Positions 18,748 to 28,605 are shown, counted from the first letter of the stretch. The stretch: 64,000 bases of DNA from Geomonas sp. Red32 (GCF_023652955.1 NZ_JAKLOY010000008.1:1-64000), one strand, 5' to 3'. Made by a program: numbers and translations. The notes: a model not told the origin generated them from the letters alone.

Positions 18748-19728
18748 ATGAGCACTGCAAACGACACTCGTACCAAGACGGTGATACTCGCCTCCACCAT
18801 CGTTGCCATTGCCCTGCTTCATTATCTGACACCGACAGAATCTCACACCTATCACAAGCTCCACATCGTCCTGCGAAAGCTCTACTTTCTCCCACCGGTG
18901 ATGGCTGCGGCCTGGTTCGGCCTGAGAAAGGCGTGCCTCACCGCGCTGGTGGTGAGCGTCCTCTTCGTCATTCATGCCTTTGTGGACTGGCCCAGCAATT
19001 ACATGGAGCAGGCAAACCAGGTCGGCGAACTGGCCGGATTTTGGCTGGCGGCGGTGGTCCCCGGGTGGTTGTTCGACCGGCAGCGTACACTTCTCAGGCA
19101 ACTCGCCCAAGCCAACGAGGAAACCATCCTCGGCCTGGTTTCGGCCCTGGACCTTCGTGAGCGGCACACTCATTACCATTCTCAACGGGTCCGGAATTAC
19201 ACCGAGCTCCTCGCCACCAGGCACGGCCTGGACCAGAGCACGATACGGGAGATCGGTTTGGGGGCCCTTCTCCACGACGTCGGAAAGATTGCGGTTCCCG
19301 ACCAGATCCTGCTTAAAGAGTCCAGGCTGTCCGAGGCGGAATGGGTGGAAATGCGAAAGCACCCCGAGGCAGGCTACCGGATCCTGAAGAAGATCGCTTT
19401 TCTGAAGGGCGCGGCCGAGATGGTGTACAGCCACCACGAGCGCTACGACGGTAGTGGTTACCCGCGCGGGCAAAAAGGAGACGAGATCCCTCTGGGTGCC
19501 CGGCTCTTCATGGTGGCCGACGTGTACGACGCCCTTACCTCGCAGCGCCCATACAAACCGCCACTTTCCCACGAAGAAGCGGTGCAGATGATCGGTGAGG
19601 AGACCAATTCCCACTTCGACCCGGCGGTGGTTCAAACCTTCATGGCCATCGCGCCCGGCGACTTTCGTTCCATTGCCGAACGCTACCGGGACACCGATTC
19701 CGCTACCCCGTTGCAACCGGCGGCCTGA
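18748..19728 (+). CDS. HD-GYP c-di-GMP phosphodiesterase with membrane sensor domain
   Basis: A 326-residue protein. The ATG at 18748 has AGGGAGGG upstream. Residues ~10-112 form a multi-TM sensor (ALLHYLTP, RKLYFLP, AAAWFGLRKA, VSVLFVIHAFVDW) that matches the sensor of the histidine kinase at 11385-12485. Residues ~125-310 are an HD-GYP domain with all signature residues: LLHDVGK and HHERYDGSGYPRG. It is therefore probably an active c-di-GMP hydrolase controlled by the same kind of signal as the two-component system. Confidence 0.93.
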   Translation: MSTANDTRTKTVILASTIVAIALLHYLTPTESHTYHKLHIVLRKLYFLPPVMAAAWFGLRKACLTALVVSVLFVIHAFVDWPSNYMEQANQVGELAGFWLAAVVPGWLFDRQRTLLRQLAQANEETILGLVSALDLRERHTHYHSQRVRNYTELLATRHGLDQSTIREIGLGALLHDVGKIAVPDQILLKESRLSEAEWVEMRKHPEAGYRILKKIAFLKGAAEMVYSHHERYDGSGYPRGQKGDEIPLGARLFMVADVYDALTSQRPYKPPLSHEEAVQMIGEETNSHFDPAVVQTFMAIAPGDFRSIAERYRDTDSATPLQPAA

Positions 19729-19819
19729 TCCCCCTCTCCTGCGGCAGAGAATGATTGGTGCAAAAGGATCGCCGCGGGGTGCAGGCATTTGCACCGAAAG
19801 CCCCATCCGTTCGGCACAA

Positions 19820-19862
19820 GCGGCTGCCAATATCGTTGTTTTTTCAGCATGTTGGCAGCCGC
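19820..19862. promoter_or_regulatory. Perfect 11-bp inverted repeat upstream of the Met-rich protein
   Basis: GCGGCTGCCAA (19820-19830) and TTGGCAGCCGC (19852-19862). It ends eight bases before a sigma-54-like element. It may be an operator; there is no terminal T-run in the plus direction. Confidence 0.5.
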
Positions 19863-19870
19863 TACACAAC

Positions 19871-19887
19871 ATGGCACACACCGTGTA
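19871..19887 (+). promoter_or_regulatory. Sigma-54-like element upstream of the Met-rich protein
   Basis: ATGGCACACACCGTGTA: perfect TGGCAC, but the -12 part is GTGTA, as in the cusC element. It lies 43 bp before the ATG. Confidence 0.4.
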
Positions 19888-19929
19888 TTTCCTCCGGGTG
19901 TCACACCAATAAAGCCCGGAGGAAAATCG

Positions 19930-20265
19930 ATGAAAAAAACAGTACTGTTTGTGGTAGCCATGATGGCCGTTCTTTCCGTTGCAGGTCAGTCGTTCGCACG
20001 AGGCGGTGGAATGAGCGGTGGAATGAGCGGGGGGATGGGACAGGCGGGCTTCTCCGGCCAGTCTTCGCCGATGACGACCGAAACTGGCATGGGGATGTCG
20101 GGCATGCACACGGAGATGCACACGGGCATGCAGCAAGGCACCATGCAGATGCCGGCTGCCGCGTCCCCGGGCAGCCAGGGAGAAACCGCCGGGAGCACGG
20201 CAAGTGCGGCCAGTAACCAGGGCACCGCAACCACGACTACCCCCCAAACGGTCACCACGAATTAA
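19930..20265 (+). CDS. Exported Met/Gly-rich protein, probable periplasmic metal binder
   Basis: A 111-residue protein starting at ATG 19930 with GGAGG upstream. The signal peptide ends about residue 23 (QSFARG). The mature part has GGGMSGGMSGGMGQ, then MGMSGMHTEMHTGMQQ, about 14 Met with His, and a Thr/Ser/Ala-rich disordered tail. Met-rich, low-complexity secreted peptides of this kind bind Cu(I) or Ag(I) in other systems (CopK, CusF and PcoE-like proteins), but no fold is recognised. It is followed 48 bp later by a tiny Met-rich lipoprotein. Confidence 0.78.
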   Translation: MKKTVLFVVAMMAVLSVAGQSFARGGGMSGGMSGGMGQAGFSGQSSPMTTETGMGMSGMHTEMHTGMQQGTMQMPAAASPGSQGETAGSTASAASNQGTATTTTPQTVTTN

Positions 20266-20313
20266 TACTCTGCGGAATTCGGACAGCGAAGGGATTTTCA
20301 AAGGAGGAAAACA

Positions 20314-20397
20314 ATGTTAAGAATTTCAGCCCTGCTACTGTTGCTGCTGGCCGCCTCGGCCTTGAGCGGCTGCATGGGAATGATGCACCCGATGTAA
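20314..20397 (+). CDS. 27-residue lipoprotein with Met/His mature peptide
   Basis: ATG at 20314 has AAGGAGG seven bases upstream. It encodes a hydrophobic signal peptide with lipobox ALSGC (residues 16-20), then only seven more residues (MGMMHPM) before the stop. After lipidation an eight-residue Met/His peptide would remain on the membrane. It is probably an operon partner of the Met-rich protein upstream. The strong ribosome binding site and good lipobox argue for a real gene despite the size. Confidence 0.65.
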   Translation: MLRISALLLLLLAASALSGCMGMMHPM

Positions 20398-20424
20398 CGA
20401 GATGACGGATGGGTGCCGTCTGGG

Positions 20425-20449
20425 CCCGGTGCTGGCAACCAGCACCGGG
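20425..20449. terminator. Strong hairpin between convergent genes
   Basis: Perfect 11-bp stem CCCGGTGCTGG / CCAGCACCGGG with a three-base loop CAA. It lies between the tiny lipoprotein and the convergent beta-barrel gene. It lacks a T-run, so terminator function is uncertain. Confidence 0.5.
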
Positions 20450-20478
20450 AAGCCCTCGGCCTGCACCTGCGGGGTGCC

Positions 20479-21015
20479 CTAGAAATGGTAGGACATCCCA
20501 ATCCCCGTGGAGAGATAGCCCCCTTCGACGATGTGATAGTGAAGGTTGACCAGGGCGCCGAACTGCCGGTCCAGCATGTACTCCGCCCCACCGCCGACAA
20601 CCCCGCCGAACCTGGTCGAGCTCCGGGACGGGAGATCGGCGGACGGTTTCCAGTCGTCGAAGCTCACCTCCAGGCCTCCCTGGGCGAAGGCGGCAAGTTT
20701 TGGGTCGATGCTGGGGAGCGGAAAATAGTAGCGGGCCCCGAGGTCAAGCGGGACCCTGGTGCCTGCCACGTTCATCCCACCCTGGTCGGTACTGGACCGG
20801 TAGTACGACAGATCCACCCGGCCCTGAAGGTTGTTGAGAAACTCGTAGCCGCCTCCCACGCTTACCCCGATCTGTCCCCCCAGGCCATCAAAGGACTCGG
20901 ACCCGTAGTTGAGGCTTGCCTCGACTGAGGTGTCACCTTCCTTCCCGAATGCCTGGCCCGAGGCCAGCACCCACCCCACCATGACGACCATGATAACCTT
21001 CTTGGTTCCCCTCAT
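20479..21015 (-). CDS. Outer-membrane beta-barrel protein (small porin-like)
   Basis: A 178-residue protein with a signal peptide (ends about AFGKE, residue ~25). Eight or so amphipathic strands with alternating aromatic and small residues follow, and the C-terminus ends in aromatic SYHF. This fits the eight-strand OmpA/OmpW-type barrel. No ligand-binding feature is visible. An excellent sigma-54 -12 element and dyads lie upstream, linking it to the putative metal regulon. Confidence 0.82.
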   Translation of the reverse strand: MRGTKKVIMVVMVGWVLASGQAFGKEGDTSVEASLNYGSESFDGLGGQIGVSVGGGYEFLNNLQGRVDLSYYRSSTDQGGMNVAGTRVPLDLGARYYFPLPSIDPKLAAFAQGGLEVSFDDWKPSADLPSRSSTRFGGVVGGGAEYMLDRQFGALVNLHYHIVEGGYLSTGIGMSYHF

Positions 21016-21078
21016 TTTCCCTCCCTCTGTATCGACCCGCCGGGTCTGAATTTGATGAAATCGGTATCTGGCCCTGAA

Positions 21079-21095
21079 AGCAACGATCGCACCAG
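21079..21095 (-). promoter_or_regulatory. Putative sigma-54 promoter of the beta-barrel gene
   Basis: Minus-strand CTGGTGCGATCGTTGCT: CTGG at -24, perfect TTGCT at -12, exact spacing; CA of GGCAC is replaced by TG. It lies 64 bp before the ATG. Confidence 0.65.
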
Positions 21096-21163
21096 GGCCG
21101 CACCCGCCTGTTTATTAACGTTTTTCTGTTAACATCACCACTCTTGGTTGCCGCAGGATCCAA

Positions 21164-21192
21164 GAAAATTCCACAGCCGCTGTTGGATATTC
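21164..21192. promoter_or_regulatory. Paired activator-site candidate (UAS) upstream of the beta-barrel gene
   Basis: GAAAATTC at 21164 and GGATATTC at 21185, 21 bp apart, 68 bp upstream of the -24 element. Confidence 0.5.
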
Positions 21193-21281
21193 AACACATA
21201 ATCCGTCGTTCGCTGTTCCCCTCTTATTGCTGTGATATACTCACTCAGTTTTGGGTCACTACTTGAAAAGGAGGGTATGGC

Positions 21282-23264
21282 ATGTTCGATTTATCGAAGG
21301 CAGGAGCGCAGGTCGACAAGAGTAACAATACCGTGAAATTCTCACTTTTTCTCCCCAGCATGACTTCGCCACCTTTTTCCGTGCGGGTGCTGTACATCGC
21401 CAAGCAGGACCAGTTCGACAAGGCAGTTCCATCTACCGCGGTGGATTTGCAGCCGGCTCAGAGTCAGGGAACGTGGGGTCAGCTCTCCCAATGCTTGTGG
21501 GAAAGCGCCCCCCAGCCGGTCAAACAGAACACGACCTATCTCTACCGCTACGAAATCACCGGCCCTGCCAAAAACGGCGGCGGAAACGTCCATTCCATCT
21601 TCCTCGGCGACCCCTGCGCCCGGGAAACCTCGAGCGGGGTCTTCTCGGTCTTCTCCACCAACGACTCCCCCTTCCCGTGGGAAGATCAAAGCTTCAAGGT
21701 CCCCTCCATCAAGGACGCCATAATCTACGAGCTCAATGTCTCCGAGTTCAACCGGAACTTCCCCGGCATCGTCGACCGGCTTCCCTACCTCAAGAGCCTC
21801 GGGGTCAACGTGCTGGAATTACTACCGGTAACGAGCGTGCACGACGAGTGCAACTGGGGCTACATGCCGATGTTTTACTTCTCGCCGGAGGAGAGGTTCG
21901 GCGGTCCGCAGGCGCTGAAACAGCTGGTGAACGAGAGCCACAAGGCAGGCATCGCGGTGATCCTGGACATGGTGTATGCCCACACCGACGGCCAGTTCCA
22001 CTACCAAAGCGGATACGACCGCTTCTTCGATCTCTGGAGAGACGACCAATACACCGATCCGGCGGGAGCTACCCATTATTCCCCGAACCCCATCGTCTCC
22101 GGCTGGTCCCGCTTCGGTCATAAAAGCGACTTCAGAATGCGCTCCACCATGGAGTTCTACAAGGCCATCAACAGGTACTGGATCGAGGAGTTCCATGTCG
22201 ACGGTTTCAGATACGATCACGTCAACGGCTTTCTCGACACCGCCCCTCCCCTGGACCGTGACGGCAACCCCGACTTCGATTCCTACCGGCCGACCTTCAA
22301 GTCCCTCCAGGAGCTCACCAAGGATACCTACCAGCTCTCCAAAGGGATCGGCAGGTTCAAAGGCCCCAACGGGATCTCGCACCTGATTCAGATAGCGGAG
22401 GATCTCAGCAAGGGCTCGTATCAGCTCGCGCCGGTCTCGGCCAGTGCCATCAACGGCTGCTGGGAGGAAACCGTCTTCGAGGCGAGCACGGACATGGCTA
22501 TTTACGATTGTCTCAACGGCTCGTACCTGAATGAGCTGCTCTTGTCGGATTCCAGGTGGGACGCGGTGAAACCTACCAAGAACGTGGATGGCGACGAGAT
22601 CCCCGTCTCTCCGATCCTCTACAACAACTGCCACGACAAGTCGCACCTCATGTACCGGATCGACCGGAAGAAGAAGTGGGATGACACCGGCTTCGACTAT
22701 CCGGGCGACCCCGACTGGACACGGCTTCAACCGTACGCGATAGCCCTGCTGACTGCGGTCGGGACTCCGATGTTATGGGAGGGGGAGGAATTCAGGGAGG
22801 CCTACGGCCTGCCCAACGATGGGCAGTGCAGGGTCAGAGGCACGAGGCCGATCTGCTGGGAATACTTCTACAGCCAGCTCGAGCTCCCGGGATCTCCGGT
22901 AGTCTTGCCACTGACCAGCCTGTATCGTTGCCTGGGCGCGCTCAGGATGCAGTACGCTGCGCTGAGAGGTCCGCGGGACAACGCGAAGAAGGAGATCGAG
23001 GATTTCAACCGGAAGACGGTGGTTTTCAGGAGATGGCTCAACAGCGAGGTCTTCGTTATCGCCATCAATTTCTCCTGTAATACCGTCCATCTCGATATCC
23101 CCTTCGGGCACGCGGGTAAGTGGACAGACGAGCTGGAGAAGGCGATGAAACGAGCGGTCAACGACACTACACCCCCCTGCGAGATAAACGTCACCGACCC
23201 GTCCAAACCTGCCGGAGTCGACATCCCGTCCAACTTTGGAAGGATCTTTAAGTTCAGCGATTAG
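21282..23264 (+). CDS. GH13 alpha-amylase-family glycoside hydrolase / transglycosidase
   Basis: A 660-residue cytoplasmic enzyme without a signal peptide. An N-terminal CBM48-like beta domain (~15-125) precedes a GH13 TIM barrel with region I DMVYAH, region II GFRYDHVNG (nucleophile Asp), region III QIAEDLSK (acid/base Glu) and region IV NNCHDKS (His-Asp). A C-terminal beta domain follows. The layout is like branching enzyme, isoamylase and maltooligosyltrehalose trehalohydrolase. Exact specificity is not resolvable. It stands alone, AGGAGGG lies before the ATG, and no glycogen genes are adjacent. Confidence 0.85.
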   Translation: MFDLSKAGAQVDKSNNTVKFSLFLPSMTSPPFSVRVLYIAKQDQFDKAVPSTAVDLQPAQSQGTWGQLSQCLWESAPQPVKQNTTYLYRYEITGPAKNGGGNVHSIFLGDPCARETSSGVFSVFSTNDSPFPWEDQSFKVPSIKDAIIYELNVSEFNRNFPGIVDRLPYLKSLGVNVLELLPVTSVHDECNWGYMPMFYFSPEERFGGPQALKQLVNESHKAGIAVILDMVYAHTDGQFHYQSGYDRFFDLWRDDQYTDPAGATHYSPNPIVSGWSRFGHKSDFRMRSTMEFYKAINRYWIEEFHVDGFRYDHVNGFLDTAPPLDRDGNPDFDSYRPTFKSLQELTKDTYQLSKGIGRFKGPNGISHLIQIAEDLSKGSYQLAPVSASAINGCWEETVFEASTDMAIYDCLNGSYLNELLLSDSRWDAVKPTKNVDGDEIPVSPILYNNCHDKSHLMYRIDRKKKWDDTGFDYPGDPDWTRLQPYAIALLTAVGTPMLWEGEEFREAYGLPNDGQCRVRGTRPICWEYFYSQLELPGSPVVLPLTSLYRCLGALRMQYAALRGPRDNAKKEIEDFNRKTVVFRRWLNSEVFVIAINFSCNTVHLDIPFGHAGKWTDELEKAMKRAVNDTTPPCEINVTDPSKPAGVDIPSNFGRIFKFSD

Positions 23265-23598
23265 CGCTGCCGGAAAAGGGCCTGAAAGGGAAAGGCTCGG
23301 AAGAATCGAACGCTACGAATCAAGGCGCTGCGGTGCCAACAGAGATGAATAAAGAAGGCTCAGGGGCTTCCCCCCCTGGGCCTTCGCCGTTCCGGCCGGG
23401 CGCTCAGTGGTTGATGCTGAAGAGTTGTGGAGCCCCCATTGATCTAGCCGCGGATCTCTCTCAAGAAAACGACGCCAAAACCGATACGATAACAATACCG
23501 GCCTTTCCCTCAGACGGCAGCGCCCACATTACATACATCTAATCCTTTCATGCGGCCCTTACCAGAGGTCGAAAGAGATCTTCTAGCGGAGACGATCC
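23265..23598. other. Intergenic region between amylase-family and chemoreceptor genes
   Basis: About 330 bp. An imperfect GC-rich hairpin near 23356-23392 (AAGGCTCAGGGG / CCCCTGGGCCTT) without a T-run may terminate the amylase transcript. No gene or known riboswitch is recognised in the rest. Confidence 0.5.
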
Positions 23599-25653
23599 AT
23601 GAAATTCAAAAAGTACAGACATTGGTCCATCCAGAATAAGGTTCTCGCTATCCCGTTGATCGGGCTGATCGCCACCCTGATCGGCACCGAATGCTTGGTC
23701 ATCCCCTTCATGGTCCACAGGATCCTGGAGAGCAGGAAGGTGGAGACCCAACACGTGGTCGAGGTCGCCTACGGCTTCCTGGCCGGCTACGACCAGCTGG
23801 TGAAAAACGGGAAACTCGACCTCGCCTCGGCACAGGCGGACAGCATCGCGGCGGTCAAGGCGCTTCGCTACGGGAAAGGGGGATACTTCTGGATCAACGA
23901 CCTGACACCAAAGATGGTTGTTCACCCGAACAAGCCCGAGCTCGACGGCAAGGACCTGACCGACAACAGGGATCCGGCCGATAAGCATCTCTTCGTCGAC
24001 TTCGTGAAGGTCTGCAAGGACAAGGGGGCGGGGTTCGTCGAGTACATGTGGCCCAAGCCCGAAGGCGAGAAACCGCTCCCCAAAATCTCTTACGTCAAGC
24101 TCTTCGCCCCCTGGGGATGGGTCATCGGCAGCGGCGTCTATATGGAGGACGTCATGCAGGAGGCCGCCGCCCTCAAGTGGTGGATTCATGCAGCGGCGAT
24201 GGCCCTGTCGCTGATGCTGCTCCTTCTCTCCTACTCGGTCGGGCGCGGCATCACCCGCCCCCTCGCCGCGGTCATCGGGCAACTCAAGGAGATGACCCAG
24301 GGGAACGCCGACCTGACCCAAAGGATCCCGATAACCCGCCAGGACGAGTCCGGCGAGCTCGCCAAGGCGTTCAACGGTTTCCTCGATAACCTGCAAGCGG
24401 TGATCGGCAACGTCCGCAAATGCTCCACCAACGTGGCGGAGGCGGCCTTCGACATCCGGAAGCGTACCGAGGAGATGACCGCCGGGGCCGAGCTAGTGGC
24501 AGGAGAGGCGGCGGGCGTAGCCACCGCGGGAGAGGAAATGGCGGCGACCGCCGGCGTGATCGCCAATAACTGCATGATGGCGGTCGACTCCTCGCGAACC
24601 ACCGCCTCCTACGCGCAGGAAGGGCGTCAGGTGGTGGATAATACCATCGCCGTCATGGGCCAGATCGCCCGGCAGGTTGAGAGCTCGGCGACCACGGTCG
24701 GGGTGCTCGGGGATCGCTCCCACCAGATCGGCGACATCATCGGCACCATCGAGGACATCGCCGACCAGACGAACCTCCTGGCTTTGAACGCCGCCATCGA
24801 GGCTGCGCGGGCGGGCGAGCAGGGACGCGGCTTTGCTGTGGTGGCGGACGAGGTCCGTTCACTTGCCGTGCGTACCACCAAGGCGACCCAGGAGATCACC
24901 GGGATGATCAAGGCCATCCAGCAGGAGACCCAGGGGGCCGTCGAGGCCATGAACCAGGGGGTGCTCCAAGTGCAGGAGGGAACCGAGGAGGCGGCCCGTT
25001 CCGGCTCCTCGCTGGGGCAGATCCTCGCCCAGGTGGACCAGGTCACCTCCCAGATCAACCAGATCGCGCAGGCGGCCGGCGAGCAGACCTCCACCACCTC
25101 CGAGATCAGCGCCAACATCGACCGGATCACCGGCCTGGCCGGACGCGAGTGCGAACAGGCGACGAGCCTCGCCCAGGCCGCCGCGGAGCTGAACCGGCTG
25201 GCCGAGGAGATGATCAGCTCGATCAACCACTTCCAGACCATCATCAAGTGGAACAACTGGATGTCGGTCCAGGTGCCCCAGTTCGACGATGCGCACAAGA
25301 AGCTGATCGCGATGATCGGGGAGCTGAACGACGCCTTCACCCGCGGCCACGGAGACCGGGAGATCATCCGGATACTTTCGGGACTTGCCACCTACTGCGT
25401 CGAGCACTTCGGCGACGAAGAGCGGCTCATGGTCCAGCACCGCTATCCCGATTACGAGCTGCACAAGAAGATCCACGACACCTTCGTGCAGAAGGTCCAG
25501 GAGACCATCGTCGACTTCGAGAACCACCGCGTCTCCCCGGCCACCATCATGGACCTTTTGAGCGGCTGGCTCATGGGGCACATCCTCAAGGTGGACAAGG
25601 AGTACACCGAGTTCTTCACGAAAAAGCTCCACCTCAAGCGGCAGGCCGCCTAA
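23599..25653 (+). CDS. Methyl-accepting chemotaxis protein with C-terminal hemerythrin domain
   Basis: A 684-residue chemoreceptor. TM1 is at ~15-40, a periplasmic Cache domain at ~45-190 ([12 protein letters not shown] and [12 protein letters not shown]), TM2 at ~195-215, then HAMP and a methyl-accepting signalling domain with the hairpin tip [20 protein letters not shown]. Residues ~550-670 form a hemerythrin domain with a complete di-iron ligand set: H in DDAH, HxxxE in EHFGDE, HxxxH in LHKKIH, and HxxxxD in HILKVD. It probably senses a small organic ligand outside and O2, NO or iron/redox state inside. Confidence 0.95.
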   Translation: MKFKKYRHWSIQNKVLAIPLIGLIATLIGTECLVIPFMVHRILESRKVETQHVVEVAYGFLAGYDQLVKNGKLDLASAQADSIAAVKALRYGKGGYFWINDLTPKMVVHPNKPELDGKDLTDNRDPADKHLFVDFVKVCKDKGAGFVEYMWPKPEGEKPLPKISYVKLFAPWGWVIGSGVYMEDVMQEAAALKWWIHAAAMALSLMLLLLSYSVGRGITRPLAAVIGQLKEMTQGNADLTQRIPITRQDESGELAKAFNGFLDNLQAVIGNVRKCSTNVAEAAFDIRKRTEEMTAGAELVAGEAAGVATAGEEMAATAGVIANNCMMAVDSSRTTASYAQEGRQVVDNTIAVMGQIARQVESSATTVGVLGDRSHQIGDIIGTIEDIADQTNLLALNAAIEAARAGEQGRGFAVVADEVRSLAVRTTKATQEITGMIKAIQQETQGAVEAMNQGVLQVQEGTEEAARSGSSLGQILAQVDQVTSQINQIAQAAGEQTSTTSEISANIDRITGLAGRECEQATSLAQAAAELNRLAEEMISSINHFQTIIKWNNWMSVQVPQFDDAHKKLIAMIGELNDAFTRGHGDREIIRILSGLATYCVEHFGDEERLMVQHRYPDYELHKKIHDTFVQKVQETIVDFENHRVSPATIMDLLSGWLMGHILKVDKEYTEFFTKKLHLKRQAA

Positions 25654-25680
25654 GCCGGCTACCGTACGCCGCACTGCCAC

Positions 25681-25711
25681 AAAAGCCCCGGGAGCAATTC
25701 CGGGGCTTTTT
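25681..25711 (+). terminator. Rho-independent terminator after the chemoreceptor
   Basis: Stem AAAAGCCCCGG / CCGGGGCTTTT with an eight-base loop, ending in T. Confidence 0.92.
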
Positions 25712-25771
25712 GTTTTCTCTTATCCCCCCCTGCCCCCCCGCCCCGTCACTACCTCCCTTTCACTTTCCTCC

Positions 25772-25800
25772 TTGACCTTCATACCCCGTGGGGGTATCGT
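25772..25800 (+). promoter_or_regulatory. Sigma-70-type promoter of csoR-copA
   Basis: -35 TTGACC (25772-25777), 17-bp spacer, -10 TATCGT (25795-25800). The spacer is largely occupied by the first CsoR-type operator. Confidence 0.7.
25781..25797. promoter_or_regulatory. CsoR-type operator 1
   Basis: ATACCCCGTGGGGGTAT, a near-perfect dyad of the TACCC/GGGTA type bound by CsoR proteins. It lies inside the promoter spacer, so binding should block RNA polymerase. Confidence 0.85.
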
Positions 25801-25812
25801 ATCACTCATGAG

Positions 25813-25831
25813 GATACCCGCCCGGGGTATC
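25813..25831. promoter_or_regulatory. CsoR-type operator 2
   Basis: GATACCCGCCCGGGGTATC, a second dyad centred 33 bp downstream of the first and just before the csoR ribosome binding site. Confidence 0.8.
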
Positions 25832-25855
25832 TAAGGAAACCGGGGAGGAACGGCA

Positions 25856-26143
25856 ATGACCGACCAGCAGAAGAAACTTACCGCGCGGGTTAAGCGGGTA
25901 GCGGGACAGGTGGCGGGGATCGAGCGGATGCTGGAAGACCGGCGCTACTGCGTGGACATCCTCAACCAGATAGCAGCGGTCCGCTCGGCCCTCGATGCCC
26001 TCGGTGTGGAGCTCCTCACCAGGCACCTGGAGATGTGCGTCATCGGGCACGGCAGCGGAACCGGGCACGAGAGTGCCCAGCGAATGACCCAGCAGGAGCT
26101 CCTCGACGAAGTGAAGACCACCGTATCGCGTTTTTTGAAATAG
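25856..26143 (+). CDS. csoR: CsoR-family copper-sensing repressor
   Basis: A 95-residue all-helical repressor of the CsoR/RcnR family. The Cu(I) ligand pattern Cys-His-Cys is present: YCVDIL (Cys), [10 protein letters not shown] (His and Cys four residues later). GGGGAGGAA lies before the ATG. Apo-protein should bind the two operators just upstream and release on Cu(I) binding, derepressing itself and copA, whose gene begins 13 bp downstream. The length is normal for the family. Confidence 0.93.
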   Translation: MTDQQKKLTARVKRVAGQVAGIERMLEDRRYCVDILNQIAAVRSALDALGVELLTRHLEMCVIGHGSGTGHESAQRMTQQELLDEVKTTVSRFLK

Positions 26144-26156
26144 GAGGCAACCGGTC

Positions 26157-28550
26157 ATGCAGAAAGCAACCTTTTCCATCAGCGGCATGTCCTGCGTCAA
26201 CTGCGCCGCCCGCATCGAGAAAAACCTCGCCGAGACCCCGGGGATCGTCCGGGCTTCGGTCAATTTCGCCATGGAAGAAGCTCTTGCCGAGTTCGACGAG
26301 GCCGCCATCAGCCGTGACGACATCCAGCAGAAGATAACCAAGCTCGGCTACGGTGCCCGGGTCAAGGGGGGGGCTGGCGAGCTCCGCTTCGGCGTCAATG
26401 GGCTCCACTGCGCGTCCTGCGTCAACAACCTCGAGAAAAAATTGGCCGCCGCCCCCGGAGTGGCCGCGGCGGTGGTCAACCTCGCCCAGGAATCCGCCTT
26501 CGTCCGTTACGACTCCTCCGCCATCGATCCTGCCGGCATCTATGCCGTGGTGACTGCCGCCGGATACCAGCCGGTGGCCGACGAGGAGGCGAAAGAGGAC
26601 GGCACCAAGAGCTACCGCAGCCAGCGCAACTGGTTCATCTTCAGCATGGTCCTGTCGCTCCCGATCATGCTGACCATGGGGATGCACCACGATCCTCGAG
26701 TGGGGTGGATGAATCTGATCCTCGCCACCGTCGTCCAGTTCAGCGCCGGGCTCACCTTCTACCGCGGCTCGCTCTTCGCCCTCAAAAACCGCAGCGCCAA
26801 CATGGACGTCCTGGTCGCCTTGGGTACCTCGGCGGCCTATGTCTACTCCCTCTTCGCATTCTTCGGCGCCTTCGGCGAGCACGGCGGCGACGTCTTCTTC
26901 GAGACCTCCGCGATGCTGATCGCCTTCATCCGGTTCGGCAAGTACCTGGAGGCCCGCACCCGCGGCAAGGCTGGGGAGGCGCTCAAAAAGCTCTTGAAGC
27001 TCCAGGCCGACAAGGCGCGGCTGATCACCGAGGAGGGGGAGAAGGAAGTACCTTCCAGCATGGTCCGGGTGGGTGATCTCGTCCTGGTACGTGCCGGGGA
27101 GACTATCCCCGCCGACGGGGAGATCGTGGAGGGAGAGAGCTCGGTAGACGAATCCATGGTGACCGGCGAATCGGTCCCGGTAGAAAAGGGGATCGGGGAT
27201 GCCGTCACCGGTGCCACCATCAACCGAAGCGGTCTTCTCAAGGTCCGCGTGACCCGGGTGGGCGAGGAGACGCTCCTCTCCCAGATCGTGCGCATGGTCC
27301 AGGAGGCCCAGGCGGACAAGGCGCCGATCCAGCGCTTCGCCGACCGGATCTCCGGGGTCTTCGTCCCGGTGGTTATCGCCCTGTCGCTTGCCACCTTCCT
27401 GATCTGGTACCTGGCAGTAAACGAGCCGTTCCTCTTCGCCTTCAAGCTGGCCATCGCCGTCGTGGTCATCGCCTGCCCCTGCGCCATGGGGCTCGCCACG
27501 CCGACCGCCATCATGGTGGGGAGCGGGGTCGGGCTCTCCCGCGGGATCCTGATCAAACGCGGCTCGGTGCTGGAGAACATCTCACGGGTCCGCTCGCTTT
27601 TGCTCGACAAGACCGGCACCCTCACCGAGGGGCGCCCTACCCTCACCGACCTCGTTACCGCACCCGGTGCCGACGAGGCCCGCTTCCTGGCCTGCCTTGC
27701 CTCGGCCGAGGCCCACTCGTCCCATCCGCTCGCCCAGGCCGCCGTGCAAGGGGCCGCCGAGCGCGGCGTGGCACCGTCAGCAGTGACAGACTACCGGGAA
27801 AGGGGTGGCTTTGGCGTTACCTGCCGCCTCGAGGGGAGCGAGATCATGGCGGGCAAGGCGCTCCTCCTGGAGGAGTCGGGTATTGCTGTTGCCCCGGTGG
27901 CCGGGCAGGCGGCACGCTTCGCCGAAGAGGGGAAATCGCTCATCTACGTTGCTTCCGGCGGGAACCTTTTGGGCGTCGCGGCACTGGCCGACCGGCTCAA
28001 AAGCTCTTCGGCCGCCGCAGTGGCAGAGCTCCGCAAGCTTGGGATCAAGACCTTCATGCTGACTGGGGATCAAAAGGGAGTGGCCGCCGCCATCGCCAAA
28101 AGCGCAGGTGTGGACGGCTTCGAAGCGGAGGTGCTGCCGGAGCGCAAGGAGCAGGTGGTGAAGGAGTACCAGGAGAAAGGTGAGCCGGTGGGAATGGTCG
28201 GTGACGGGATCAACGACGCGCCCGCGCTGGCCCGGGCGGACATCGGGATAGCCATTGGCGGCGGGACCGACGTGGCCAAGGAGACGGGAGACGTCATCCT
28301 GGTGAAGGACGACCTGATGGACGTGGTGCGCGCCGTGAAGCTCGGGAGGTACACCCTCGCCAAGATCAAGCAGAACCTCTTCTGGGCGCTCTTCTACAAC
28401 ATACTCGGCATACCGGTCGCGGCCGGCATCCTCTACTACCCGTTCGGCATCACCTTGAAGCCCGAATTCGCCGGTCTCGCCATGGCATTCTCGTCGGTCT
28501 CGGTGGTGGCCAACTCCCTTCTCCTGAGAAGGGCCGGCGGGAAGCTGTAA
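26157..28550 (+). CDS. copA: CopA-type Cu(I)-exporting P1B ATPase
   Basis: A 797-residue P1B-type ATPase. Two N-terminal HMA domains carry [12 protein letters not shown] (~8-20) and [12 protein letters not shown] (~80-92). The membrane CPC motif is in [11 protein letters not shown], phosphatase motif in TGES, phosphorylation motif DKTGT, ATP-binding residues in SSHPLAQ, and hinge [10 protein letters not shown]. This is the Cu(I)/Ag(I) subclass. It sits 13 bp after csoR with AGGAGG before the ATG, so it is CsoR-controlled. It moves cytosolic copper to the periplasm, where CusCBA can export it. Confidence 0.96.
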   Translation: MQKATFSISGMSCVNCAARIEKNLAETPGIVRASVNFAMEEALAEFDEAAISRDDIQQKITKLGYGARVKGGAGELRFGVNGLHCASCVNNLEKKLAAAPGVAAAVVNLAQESAFVRYDSSAIDPAGIYAVVTAAGYQPVADEEAKEDGTKSYRSQRNWFIFSMVLSLPIMLTMGMHHDPRVGWMNLILATVVQFSAGLTFYRGSLFALKNRSANMDVLVALGTSAAYVYSLFAFFGAFGEHGGDVFFETSAMLIAFIRFGKYLEARTRGKAGEALKKLLKLQADKARLITEEGEKEVPSSMVRVGDLVLVRAGETIPADGEIVEGESSVDESMVTGESVPVEKGIGDAVTGATINRSGLLKVRVTRVGEETLLSQIVRMVQEAQADKAPIQRFADRISGVFVPVVIALSLATFLIWYLAVNEPFLFAFKLAIAVVVIACPCAMGLATPTAIMVGSGVGLSRGILIKRGSVLENISRVRSLLLDKTGTLTEGRPTLTDLVTAPGADEARFLACLASAEAHSSHPLAQAAVQGAAERGVAPSAVTDYRERGGFGVTCRLEGSEIMAGKALLLEESGIAVAPVAGQAARFAEEGKSLIYVASGGNLLGVAALADRLKSSSAAAVAELRKLGIKTFMLTGDQKGVAAAIAKSAGVDGFEAEVLPERKEQVVKEYQEKGEPVGMVGDGINDAPALARADIGIAIGGGTDVAKETGDVILVKDDLMDVVRAVKLGRYTLAKIKQNLFWALFYNILGIPVAAGILYYPFGITLKPEFAGLAMAFSSVSVVANSLLLRRAGGKL

Positions 28551-28605
28551 TTCTACAAACGGAGAAGTCGCCGTAGTGGAACAGCATTGCCGGGTTGAGG
28601 ACGCA

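Noticed and set aside
23265-23598. Leader of the chemoreceptor considered as a c-di-GMP (GEMM) riboswitch
   Set aside because: The conserved GEMM core and tetraloop/receptor segments could not be found.
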